A DNA stretch of 64,000 nucleotides. It comes from JABMMZ01 sp040403495. Its GTDB lineage: Bacteria > Bacteroidota > Bacteroidia > NS11-12g > UBA955. Every line of letters starts with the position of its first letter. Position 1 is the first letter of the stretch. Shown piece after piece: positions 15,611-24,342 of the stretch. Location of the stretch: positions 124,001-188,000 of the forward strand of contig JBBAKM010000004.1 in the NCBI GenBank assembly GCA_040403495.1, in the 5' to 3' direction. A program made the position numbers and the translations under genes. The notes under the pieces were generated by a model that saw nothing but the letters and a program-made list of their open reading frames with translations, was not told the DNA's origin and searched no databases.

Positions 15611-18226
15611 TTGGAACTTATACATTTTAATAATGAACATCTGTTCATAGGTAACTTTGGCCATTTTGCAGTGGTTTTGTCCTTTGTGGCATCTTTAATC
15701 TCTTTTGTTTCTTACGCAATTTCAGTGAATCATAAAGAAAGCTCTTTCCAAAAGTTGGGAAGAATCATGTTTTATGTTCATTCGGTAGCTGTGGCAGCCA
15801 TCTTCTTTTCGTTGTTTTATATTATCCATAGTCATTATTTTGAATACCAATATGCCTATCAGCATTCGTCTACTGACTTGCCAATCTATTACATGATTAG
15901 TTGTTTTTGGGAAGGTCAAGAAGGAAGTTTTCTTCTTTGGATGTTTTGGCACGCCTTTTTGGGGATTTTATTGATATTCAAAATCAAAGATTGGGAAGCC
16001 CCAGTTGTTGCAGTTATAGCTTTGGCACAAGTTATTTTGGGCAGTATGCTTTTAGGATTTGAATTTGGTGATGTAAAAATAGGCAGTAGTCCATTTGAAC
16101 TCACCCGTGAGCACAATCCCGAAATGCTATTGATTCCTATTATTGAATCTATAGGTAAAGAAAATTACTTAAAAATATACAAAGAAGGCAATGGTCTAAA
16201 TCCATTGTTGCAGAATTATTGGATGGTCATACATCCTCCAACCTTATTTTTTGGTTTTGCTGCTACTATTATTCCTTTTGCATTTGCTTTTGCAGGTCTT
16301 TGGACCCGCCGCCTCAGAGAATGGATGGTGCCCGCTTTGCCTTGGGCGCTTGTTGCAGTAATGGTTTTGGGTACAGGAATTATAATGGGTGGTTATTGGG
16401 CTTACGAAAGTTTGAGCTTCGGAGGATATTGGGCTTGGGATCCTGTTGAAAATGCGTCCTTAATGCCGTGGCTGTTGTTAATTACCGCTACCCACTTGTT
16501 ACTCATTAACAAAGTGACAGGAAAATACCCTGTACTGACTTTTGTTCTTACTGTGTTCTCCTTTTTCATGGTTCTTTATGCTACTTTCTTAACTCGAAGT
16601 GGAATTTTGGGAAATGCGAGTGTGCACTCATTTACAGATTTAGGATTGTCTGGGCAGCTAATAATATTGCTCTTCTCATTCATCTTTTTATTATATGCCA
16701 TCAGTTTCAAAGGATTCAAAAAAGGACTTATTTTCTTTATAATTTCTTTTGGTGGAATGATGGTGGTTGCCCTTTTTCCTTTCAAAGTTGATTCTGCGAT
16801 TATTAGTTCTATTGGTGCGCTAGTACTATTGGGGTCAACTTTCTTTTTTGTTAAAAATTTGTTTGGCTTGTATGGCACTCAACTTGAAACTGATAAACTT
16901 TACAGTAGAGAGTTTTGGATGTTTGTAGGAAGTATGGTGCTTATGTTGTCTGGTTTACAAATTATAACCATGACCAGTGTGCCAGTTTTCAATCAATTGT
17001 TTGGAAGTACAATGGCGTCTGCAGGAGAAGCTTATTACAATAAAATTCAAATTTGGTTTGCTATACCCATTGTCTTTTTAACAGCGGTAGGTCAGTTTTT
17101 TAAATACAAAGATTCGGACAAAAAAAGAGTATGGGAATACATCGCCAATGCTTTGTTGATTTCAATCATTCTTGCCATAGGTGCACTATTCTTGTTTGAT
17201 ATTTGGGAATTCAAATACTTGCTTTTGATAATAGGAGGCTGTTATGCAATGGTTGGAAATATCCATTACATTCACAAAGTACTTAAAGGTAAGATTAAAT
17301 TAGCAGGTGCAGCCATTGCTCACGCTGGTTTTGGGTTAATGATGATTGGTGTGGTTGTGTCCTCGGTAAATAAAAAAGTGCTGAGTGTGAACAATACTGG
17401 GGTTGGCTATTTCTCAGAAACCAATGCTGAAGGAGGAAAAGACCAAAATGCAATAACCAATAACCGTGAAAATGTATTGTTAGCCAAAGGGAAGCCTGTG
17501 CTTTTTGGAAACAATACACTTAAAGCTACTTTTACCAAAACAGAAGAAATTTCTCCTAATAAATACTTTGAAGTTCAATACCAATATTTAGACAAAGAGG
17601 GTAAGGTAAAAGACCAGTTTGTCCTTAGACCTAATATTCAGGACAATAAGAAAATGGGTCCTGTGGTTAATCCTGATACAAGACATTATCTAACCAAAGA
17701 TATTTTTACCCATATCACTTTTGAAAGTAGTATGGAGAATTTTGAAGAAAAAGAATTCGATAACTTTAAAACAGATACAGTTTCTATAGGACAAACATTT
17801 ACAACCGATGATGCCAATAGACAATTAACGCTACGTAAAATCAATGTTCTATCAAACCCAAGTGAGGTAGAAAAATTACACCTACAAGCTGAAATTGTAA
17901 TAAACACCATTGGAGATACTTTTATCGCTCGACCAGAATTTATAAGTGAAGATAAAATTAGAATCAAAGAATCTGTAATCGAAAAAGCCGGTGTAATGGT
18001 GGTTATGGACAGGATAATCTCTGACAAAGACAAACCAGGAGAAATGAAGTTTATCATTACTTCGGCAACCCGAAGGCCTAAGTTGGAATACATTATTCTG
18101 AAAGCAATAGAATTCCCTTATATCAATTTACTTTGGGGCGGCACTGTTATTATGGTGTTTGGATTTTGTTTAGCAATTATTCAACGTTTCAAAGAATCAA
18201 AAAGACATTCTAAGAACCTAGTTTAA
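15611..18226 (+). CDS. Cytochrome c assembly protein, CcmF/CcsA family
   Basis: An 871-aa protein with about 14 membrane helices in the first 590 residues and a large soluble C-terminal region. The tryptophan-rich heme-binding WWD domain is clear as GGYWAWDPVENASLMPWL, and HPPTLFFGF holds a conserved histidine. It probably ligates heme to apocytochrome c on the periplasmic side. The start is TTG: the ccmE stop codon is in the same frame only two codons upstream, so no ATG is possible before residue about 53, which would delete the first helix. Operon with ccmC-E and the following DUF2520 gene. Confidence 0.92.
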   Translation: MELIHFNNEHLFIGNFGHFAVVLSFVASLISFVSYAISVNHKESSFQKLGRIMFYVHSVAVAAIFFSLFYIIHSHYFEYQYAYQHSSTDLPIYYMISCFWEGQEGSFLLWMFWHAFLGILLIFKIKDWEAPVVAVIALAQVILGSMLLGFEFGDVKIGSSPFELTREHNPEMLLIPIIESIGKENYLKIYKEGNGLNPLLQNYWMVIHPPTLFFGFAATIIPFAFAFAGLWTRRLREWMVPALPWALVAVMVLGTGIIMGGYWAYESLSFGGYWAWDPVENASLMPWLLLITATHLLLINKVTGKYPVLTFVLTVFSFFMVLYATFLTRSGILGNASVHSFTDLGLSGQLIILLFSFIFLLYAISFKGFKKGLIFFIISFGGMMVVALFPFKVDSAIISSIGALVLLGSTFFFVKNLFGLYGTQLETDKLYSREFWMFVGSMVLMLSGLQIITMTSVPVFNQLFGSTMASAGEAYYNKIQIWFAIPIVFLTAVGQFFKYKDSDKKRVWEYIANALLISIILAIGALFLFDIWEFKYLLLIIGGCYAMVGNIHYIHKVLKGKIKLAGAAIAHAGFGLMMIGVVVSSVNKKVLSVNNTGVGYFSETNAEGGKDQNAITNNRENVLLAKGKPVLFGNNTLKATFTKTEEISPNKYFEVQYQYLDKEGKVKDQFVLRPNIQDNKKMGPVVNPDTRHYLTKDIFTHITFESSMENFEEKEFDNFKTDTVSIGQTFTTDDANRQLTLRKINVLSNPSEVEKLHLQAEIVINTIGDTFIARPEFISEDKIRIKESVIEKAGVMVVMDRIISDKDKPGEMKFIITSATRRPKLEYIILKAIEFPYINLLWGGTVIMVFGFCLAIIQRFKESKRHSKNLV

Positions 18227-18233
18227 TATTAGA

Positions 18234-19013
18234 TTGACTGAATTGCCATTAAATATAGAACAAGTTACTATTATTGGCTCAGGAAATGTGGCTAGTTTCT
18301 TTGCTAAATTTTTTCATCACAATGGATTGAAAGTGAAATCTGTAGTGGCACGAAATATAGAAAAAGGAGAAGTATTAGCTAAATTAGTCAATGCAACTTG
18401 CCTTTCTTCAATGCCGCAATTTGCTGAAAATGATTTGGTTTTAATTTGTGTTAAAGATGATGCTATTGCCACGGTTTCACAAACAATAAATGGTGGATTG
18501 GTTTGTCATACCTCTGGCGCTCAATCCATTAATTCCCTTCAAAATCAAAACAATTTTGGTGTCATTTATCCATTTCAATCTATTTTGGTAAATAGTGCAG
18601 TTGAAAACATTAATTTTCCTTTGTTTATAGAAGGAAACTCAACCCAAACACTTAACGCCATTTCTGAGTTTTTAAAAGACATACCTGCTCAAATTGTAAC
18701 CGTCACTTCAGACAATCGATTGAAGTATCACTTGTCTGCTGTTTTTGCCAATAATTTTACGAATGCCATGTTATTGGCCGCTCAAAAAATATGTAACGAG
18801 CACCAATTGGACTTTAGCTATTTGCAACCTTTGATTACCCAAAGTATTCAACAAGCATTGAGTTTTGGGCCAAAAAATTCTCAAACGGGTCCTGCCAAAA
18901 GGCAAGACATAATGACTATGAATTCCCACCTCCAATTGTTGGAAAACAATGAGCCGCTTTATGAGTTGTATAAGGTGATGAGTGAGTTTATAAATAAGGA
19001 GTTTAATGCATAA
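18234..19013 (+). CDS. Rossmann-like and DUF2520 domain-containing protein
   Basis: A 259-aa protein. The N-terminal Rossmann fold shows VTIIGSGNVASFFAKFF (dinucleotide-binding GSGNVA), and HTSGAQSI and VIYPFQSILV are family markers. The C-terminal DUF2520 domain contains HLSAVFANNFTNAMLLAA and GPAKRQDIMTMNSHL. The relatives resemble NADP-dependent oxidoreductases, but the substrate is unknown. The start is TTG, 7 bp after the ccmF-like stop; there is no ATG before residue about 60. It is probably the last gene of the cytochrome c maturation transcript, although its product has no known link to heme. Confidence 0.85.
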   Translation: MTELPLNIEQVTIIGSGNVASFFAKFFHHNGLKVKSVVARNIEKGEVLAKLVNATCLSSMPQFAENDLVLICVKDDAIATVSQTINGGLVCHTSGAQSINSLQNQNNFGVIYPFQSILVNSAVENINFPLFIEGNSTQTLNAISEFLKDIPAQIVTVTSDNRLKYHLSAVFANNFTNAMLLAAQKICNEHQLDFSYLQPLITQSIQQALSFGPKNSQTGPAKRQDIMTMNSHLQLLENNEPLYELYKVMSEFINKEFNA

Positions 19014-19019
19014 ATGAAA

Positions 19020-19640
19020 GCGCTAATTTAAATACAGAGAGCAAAGGGAATTTAACCACGGAGAATACAGAGGGGATTTAACCACAGAGAACGCAGAGAG
19101 AACACGGAGAGCACTGAGAGAGGATTAGGAGAACGACACAGAGATGCTCTTCGAGCATGGGGGATATTTAACCAAAGAGAGCGCAGAGAAGGCACTGAGG
19201 TCACAGAGTGAGAATATAAAGTAGGACACAGAGATGCTCTTCGAGCATTTGGAATAACAAGAGAGGGTTTGGTGATATGAAAACAGAGAGAATACAACAA
19301 GAACAAAAATACCTCCAGAGGAGGTAAATATTAATAGCCTCGGGTTTTAGCCCGAGGTTATGTATAAACACACGCAATCTTTTTTGGCGGCTTTTTTGCT
19401 TTTCCATTGCAAAAAAAATGACAAAAAAATCTCTACGTAGCATTTTTTTATGAGGTTTAACCACAGAGAATACAGTGGATCTTTAACCACTCCCGAGTTA
19501 TTCGGGAGAACGCAGAGAGACCACAGAGAGCACAAAGGGAACCATAGAGAGTTAATGAAGGACACAGAGGTGCTCTTCGAGCATGGGGATTAACCTGTCC
19601 TTAATCATTCAGCAGGGCACAGAGAAATTATAGAGGTTAA
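19020..19640. repeat. Gene-free block of degenerate CACAGAGA-type repeats with hairpins
   Basis: This stretch is built from many imperfect copies of a motif like ccacagagaacgcagag, separated by palindromes. A unit gacacagagatgctcttcgag recurs at 19135 and 19225, with a near copy at 19561. Each unit holds the hairpin atgctc-ttc-gagcat (19144-19158, 19234-19248, imperfect at 19570-19584). Further stem-loops are acctcc-aga-ggaggt (19311-19325), cctcggg...cccgagg (19338-19357) and ctcccga...tcgggag (19490-19508). Frames here translate as repetitive SLRSLWLN-like peptides and are not genes. The remaining 155 bp to the ABC gene is plain AT-rich DNA. Confidence 0.8.
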
Positions 19641-19767
19641 AGGCAAGATCGTTGTATTTTAGTGATTACTTAGCCTTAAATTCAAGATACTCTTTTGTTG
19701 ATTTTGTTATTAGATTAAATAATCATTAATCACGTTAGAATATTCATTTTACCAATCAATTTTATTT

Positions 19768-19775
19768 TACTTTTG
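19768..19775 (+). promoter_or_regulatory. -7 promoter box for the ABC exporter gene
   Basis: TACTTTTG matches TAnnTTTG and lies 20 bp before the ATG at 19796. A clear -33 TTTG is not present; only T-rich sequence is found at the expected spacing. Confidence 0.5.
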
Positions 19776-19795
19776 TTGCCTATAATTTAAATACA

Positions 19796-21631
19796 ATGGC
19801 AGGACCACGACAAGACCGAGATATACCCAAAGTAAAGATTAGTAAAGAGTCTATCAAAGAGATTCTTTTTGTCTTTAAATATTTAAAACCATACAATAGT
19901 TACTTTATTGGAGGTCTTATTTTTATTTCACTAAGTGCTATTAGTACATTGGCTTTCCCTTTTTTAATGGGAAAAATGATTGATTCAGTTTCTAATAAAA
20001 ACATTTCAAGTTCTATAACCCAAATCAATCAGTTAGGGATAATGGACCACCTTAAGTCAGATAATTGGTCGCTCAACATGGTTTTGTCGCTTATTTTTAT
20101 TCAACTAAGTGTGCAAACTATCTTCTCTTTTATGAGGGTTTACTTGCTTACCAAAGCGGGAACAAATGCAACGGCCGATATAAGAAGAAATTTATATGCA
20201 CAACTCATTTCTTTGCCTATGTCTTTTTACAGTAGTAGAAGGGTGGGCGATTTAAGTAGTCGAATCTCTGCCGATACAGGACAAATTCAGGACACGGTTT
20301 CTTTTGTGTTTGCTGAGTTTCTGCGTGGTTTGTTAACCTTAATTTTTGGTCTTACGTTTATCTTTTCTATTTCTTGGCAATTGGCATTAATCATGTTGTC
20401 TGTGGTTCCATTTATTGCCATCAGTGCTGTTGTTTTTGGTGCTAAAATCAGAAAGATGAGTAAAATGGAAACAGATATGTTGGCAGACAGTGGAACAATG
20501 GTTCAAGAAACCTTGCAAGGAATAGGTGTTGTGAAAGCCTTTACTGCCGAAAAAATTGAAGTCGGGCGTTACCAAAACATTATGAGTAAACTGGTTGAGT
20601 TTGCCATTAAAAGTGGAACCTACCGTGGTGTTTTTGTTTCTTTTATCATTTTTAGTGTTTTTGGGGCCATCAGTTTTGTGGTTTGGTACGGTGCCGGAAT
20701 GGTTATTGAAGGACAATTACAAGTTGGTCAACTAATGAGTTTTGTTATTTATAGCGTTTTTGTAGGTGGAACCTTAGGTGGTTTTGCCGATATGTTCGGA
20801 CAATTACAAAAAACAATTGGTGCAACTCAAAGGGTTAGAGAATTAATGGTCATGACAGGTGAATCAAACCAACTCTCTACTGACAAAGTTGTTATAGAAG
20901 GGGATATTGCCTTTAATAATGTCGATTTTTCTTATGCATCACGAAGCGAAGTGCAAGTGTTAAATGGAATTAACTTTAAGGTCAAACAAGGACAACAGGT
21001 GGCACTAGTTGGTGGAAGTGGAGGTGGAAAAAGTACTATTGTATCCTTATTAATGCGTTTTTACGACGTTAATAAAGGTGAAATATTAATTGATGGCAAA
21101 CCAATAGAAAGTTATTTATTGGCCGATTTAAGAAGGCATATTGCTTATGTTCCTCAAGATGTTATGCTTTTTGGAGGTACCATTTATGAAAATATTTTGT
21201 ACGGAAATCCCAATGCTAGTAAAGATGAAGTAATAGAAGCTGCCCAAAAAGCAAATGCATTAGAATTTATTCAGTCTTTCCCCGACCAGTTTGAGACCAA
21301 GGTTGGTGAAAGAGGCATTCAATTGTCGGGTGGACAGAAACAACGAATAGCCATTGCACGGGCAGTTATCAAAAATCCATCTATCCTAATATTGGATGAA
21401 GCAACTAGTGCTTTGGACAGTGAAAGTGAAAAATTAGTTCAATCTGCTTTGGATAATTTAATGAAAGACAGAACAAGTATTGTAATTGCTCATAGATTAA
21501 GCACTATTAGAAATGCCGATTTAATCGTTGTGCTTGACAAGGGTTCCATCGTTGAGTCGGGTCGACACGAGGAACTTATACAAAAAGAAAATGGGTATTA
21601 CCGCAATTTAAATGCGCTGCAACTCAATTAA
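19796..21631 (+). CDS. ABC transporter, fused permease and ATPase (MsbA/exporter type)
   Basis: A 611-aa half-transporter. Residues about 30-340 form the six-helix exporter membrane domain, and 375-611 the nucleotide-binding domain. Walker A is GGSGGGKST (about 403-411), the signature is LSGGQKQRIAIARA (about 510), Walker B is ILILDEATSALD, and the H-loop is IVIAHRLSTIRNADLI. As a homodimer it would export a lipid, peptide or drug across the inner membrane; the substrate cannot be told from sequence. It is monocistronic, and its stop is 2 bp from the convergent barrel-protein gene. Confidence 0.93.
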   Translation: MAGPRQDRDIPKVKISKESIKEILFVFKYLKPYNSYFIGGLIFISLSAISTLAFPFLMGKMIDSVSNKNISSSITQINQLGIMDHLKSDNWSLNMVLSLIFIQLSVQTIFSFMRVYLLTKAGTNATADIRRNLYAQLISLPMSFYSSRRVGDLSSRISADTGQIQDTVSFVFAEFLRGLLTLIFGLTFIFSISWQLALIMLSVVPFIAISAVVFGAKIRKMSKMETDMLADSGTMVQETLQGIGVVKAFTAEKIEVGRYQNIMSKLVEFAIKSGTYRGVFVSFIIFSVFGAISFVVWYGAGMVIEGQLQVGQLMSFVIYSVFVGGTLGGFADMFGQLQKTIGATQRVRELMVMTGESNQLSTDKVVIEGDIAFNNVDFSYASRSEVQVLNGINFKVKQGQQVALVGGSGGGKSTIVSLLMRFYDVNKGEILIDGKPIESYLLADLRRHIAYVPQDVMLFGGTIYENILYGNPNASKDEVIEAAQKANALEFIQSFPDQFETKVGERGIQLSGGQKQRIAIARAVIKNPSILILDEATSALDSESEKLVQSALDNLMKDRTSIVIAHRLSTIRNADLIVVLDKGSIVESGRHEELIQKENGYYRNLNALQLN

Positions 21632-21633
21632 AT

Positions 21634-22368
21634 TTAAAACATCAAACTCAATTCAATACTGAAGTTTCTGTTTTGATGAGTGCCGTCTTTAAAACGAGGG
21701 TAAATTTTAGAATAATTGTAATTTTCGTTATCAGGGTCAGGTTTGTCAACTCTTTCTTTAAAGATTGAAGTATAGTTGTTTATCAATCCAGGTTTAACTG
21801 TAAGTTGGAATGCCATGCCATTCGGAATGTTTTTTCTCACTCCTAGCACAGGTGCTACATCTATTCTACTAAACGGTAAATCATTTTTGTAGCTTCCAAA
21901 TCTTCCAAAACTTTCATTGATATTGCTACGGAATAAGTAACTAAACTGAGCACCTGTTAATAAATACAAGCCATTTTTGTTTTTTTGTGTTATCTTATAT
22001 GAATACATAACCGGTAATTCAATATATGAAAGCGAAATTGCACTGTAAGTTGACGTTGAGGTGTCTGTTATTTTTTTAAACTTACTGCCTTTTATAGTGA
22101 AATTAAGTTCCCATTGCAGTTGTTTGGTTTTCTTTTTGTTTAGGTCGATTATGTTGTAAACGCCTACCCCAAAACCATATTTGGGAATGGTATTGTCGAA
22201 TGCATCGCCTCTGAACGTGTGCGCACCCAAAGTGAATTTAATACCCAATTTGGTTTTAGTTTTTTCTTCTGTGTCTATATTTTGTTGTTGAAGCGGTGCT
22301 TCAATTTCCTCTTGAGCAAAGAGTGCTGAAAAGCTCATTAGTAATAAAGATAAGACAAGTTGTTTCAT
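21634..22368 (-). CDS. Outer-membrane beta-barrel protein (PorT-like)
   Basis: A 244-aa protein with a signal peptide (residues 1-18, ending LFAQ), a short acidic linker and a run of alternating beta strands ending in ...NFSIELSLMF, a typical terminal aromatic strand for barrel insertion. Motifs such as YIELPVMYSYKITQKNKNGL and LLTGAQFSYLF match the Bacteroidota outer-membrane beta-barrel (PorT-like) group. The role is unknown. It begins within the last 4 bp of hscA, so the two are likely co-transcribed despite unrelated functions. Confidence 0.8.
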   Translation of the reverse strand: MKQLVLSLLLMSFSALFAQEEIEAPLQQQNIDTEEKTKTKLGIKFTLGAHTFRGDAFDNTIPKYGFGVGVYNIIDLNKKKTKQLQWELNFTIKGSKFKKITDTSTSTYSAISLSYIELPVMYSYKITQKNKNGLYLLTGAQFSYLFRSNINESFGRFGSYKNDLPFSRIDVAPVLGVRKNIPNGMAFQLTVKPGLINNYTSIFKERVDKPDPDNENYNYSKIYPRFKDGTHQNRNFSIELSLMF

Positions 22369-24233
22369 TCTATTTTTTTCCCTTTTAAAGCATTCCCAAT
22401 TGCATTGTCCATTAATCTTTCAGCAAATGGTCGTGTTAAGTTATTCAAACGTTCAATTTCTAATTTTATTGCCTCCTCATCCTGATGTTGTATAGCTTCC
22501 TGAAGTTTTTTAATCTGTGAAATAGTTGCAACAGCCTCAGACACTTCAACAACTTCGCGGTTGGAATATATCAGTTTATTGCATTGGTATATCAGTTGTT
22601 CTGCCTCCGATTGGGTTTCTATTAATTGCCTTTTTTTGATGTCACTCTCTGCATTTTTTAAAGCAGACAAAAGCATGTTTTCAACTTCTGTGTCGGTGAG
22701 TCCATACTGTGGTTTAATGTCTATCTGTTGTTTTACCCCTGAACGTAATTCCGTAGCCTCCACTTTTAATATACCATCAGCATCAATGAAAAATTGAATG
22801 TCAATTTTAGGTAATCCTGCTGGCATTGCAGGAATATTTTTCAAAATAAATTCTCCTAGTTTTCTGTTGTCCTCTACTAAGTCACGCTCACCTTGATACA
22901 CAGACACTTTCAATTGACTTTGTCCATCCACAGAAGTGGTGTATTGACGGCCAGCCTTGCTTGGGATTTTTGAATTTCTAGGAATGATTGTATCCATTAA
23001 TCCACCAATGGTTTCTATACCCAAACTCAAGGGTGTAACATCCAATAAAAAAACGTCTTTTCTGTTTCCTGCCAATATATCGGCTTCAATAGCAGCACCT
23101 AGTGCAACTACCTCGTCTGGATGAATTTGATTGTTGATTTTTGAGAAAGTAAACAACTTCGCAACCTCACTAAGTACAAATGGGGTTCGTGTGCTACCCC
23201 CAACCATCACAACCTCATGTATTTCGCTCAACTGAATATTGGCATCTTTAATGGCTTGTTCACAAGCTTTTAAGGTCTGTTTTAATATCGGTTGAATAAT
23301 ATTGTTAAACGTTGAAAGGTCTATCGAAAATGTATAGGGTTTCTGATTAATTTCAATTGTTTCGGAAAATACAGGATTTGAACTTAAATGCTTTTTTGCT
23401 TTTTCTGCCAACAATCTGAGCGTTTGATACAAGTTTTTGTCTTCTTCTATCACTATACTTTCTAATTGATGGTGGTTGAGCCAGTGAATTAATAAAGCTC
23501 TGTCAAAATCATCTCCACCTATGTGTGTATCCCCATTGGTTGACAATACCTCGAATACACCATTTTCAATATTTAACAAGGTAATATCAAATGTGCCACC
23601 CCCTAAATCATAAACGGCTACTGTTTTAGACTCTTCGCGGTTCAAACCTATGCCATAAGCCAAACTTGCAGCGGTGGGTTCATTGATGATTCGCAATACA
23701 TCCAAACCAGCTAATTTTCCAGCATCTCTTGTTGCTTGTCTTTGACTGTCATTGAAATAAGCCGGAACTGTAATGACTGCTTTACTGATTTTTTCATCCA
23801 ATAGTCTCTCTGCACGTTCTTTTAAATGACTTAAAATGAATGACGAAATCTCAATTGGATTGTAATGTTTGTCATTGATAGAAATGTTTACTAAGTGATT
23901 AATAGGGTCTTCGTGAAGTTGATATCCCAATTGGTTCTTTTCGGGTAACACATCTTGGTATGACTTTCCTAAAAGACGCTTTACAGAGTAAACGGTATTT
24001 TGTGGTTCAGTAGTTAAATAAGGTTTCGCTTTTTCTCCTACCGTAATCTGATTAGGTAGAATGTGAACTATAGAAGGAACAATGCTTGATGATTGATCGC
24101 TCATACAGTAGGGTTGGCGGTTGTCAGGATTTACAAAGGCAACTAAGCTATTAGTTGTGCCTAAGTCAATGCCTATAACTGTTTCAGACTTCTTAACAGT
24201 GCCATCTTTGATATTGATTTTTATTTTTGCCAA
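22365..24233 (-). CDS. hscA: Iron-sulfur cluster assembly chaperone HscA (Hsp70 family)
   Basis: A 622-aa Hsp70. The N-terminal ATPase domain shows VIGIDLGTTNSLVAF (residues 19-33), DLGGGTFDITLL and VMVGGSTRTPFVL; the substrate-binding domain follows residue 390. The N-terminal extension MAKIKINIKDGTVKKSETV and the overall length fit HscA rather than DnaK. HscA with HscB releases Fe-S clusters from IscU. The start is TTG, and a -7 box ends only 7 nt upstream, so the mRNA is nearly leaderless. Its partner hscB is not visible in the window. Confidence 0.88.
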   Translation of the reverse strand: MAKIKINIKDGTVKKSETVIGIDLGTTNSLVAFVNPDNRQPYCMSDQSSSIVPSIVHILPNQITVGEKAKPYLTTEPQNTVYSVKRLLGKSYQDVLPEKNQLGYQLHEDPINHLVNISINDKHYNPIEISSFILSHLKERAERLLDEKISKAVITVPAYFNDSQRQATRDAGKLAGLDVLRIINEPTAASLAYGIGLNREESKTVAVYDLGGGTFDITLLNIENGVFEVLSTNGDTHIGGDDFDRALLIHWLNHHQLESIVIEEDKNLYQTLRLLAEKAKKHLSSNPVFSETIEINQKPYTFSIDLSTFNNIIQPILKQTLKACEQAIKDANIQLSEIHEVVMVGGSTRTPFVLSEVAKLFTFSKINNQIHPDEVVALGAAIEADILAGNRKDVFLLDVTPLSLGIETIGGLMDTIIPRNSKIPSKAGRQYTTSVDGQSQLKVSVYQGERDLVEDNRKLGEFILKNIPAMPAGLPKIDIQFFIDADGILKVEATELRSGVKQQIDIKPQYGLTDTEVENMLLSALKNAESDIKKRQLIETQSEAEQLIYQCNKLIYSNREVVEVSEAVATISQIKKLQEAIQHQDEEAIKLEIERLNNLTRPFAERLMDNAIGNALKGKKIE

Positions 24234-24240
24234 TGCTGTG

Positions 24241-24248
24241 CAAATTTA
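24241..24248 (-). promoter_or_regulatory. -7 promoter box immediately before hscA
   Basis: On the minus strand this reads TAAATTTG. The TTG start codon of hscA begins 8 nt after the box ends, so transcription would begin at or only a few bases before the start codon. Confidence 0.55.
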
Positions 24249-24322
24249 AGCTTTTATGAAAATTATTTTTACTTAATCTTTAACAATCCATTTTTTAATT
24301 AGTTGATGCAACGTTTTTGAAT

Positions 24323-24330
24323 TATGTTTG
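24323..24330 (+). promoter_or_regulatory. -7 promoter box for the 1272-aa T9SS protein
   Basis: TATGTTTG matches TAnnTTTG and ends 12 bp before the ATG at 24343. A TTG at 24303-24305 is a possible -33 element at slightly short spacing. Confidence 0.5.
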
Positions 24331-24342
24331 TCTTAATATCAG

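Noticed and set aside
19052..19565. Minus-strand open frames of 72-87 codons rich in SLRSLWLN-like peptides
   Set aside because: They translate the CACAGAGA-type repeats in successive frames, with no start signal or family match; they are products of repeat DNA.
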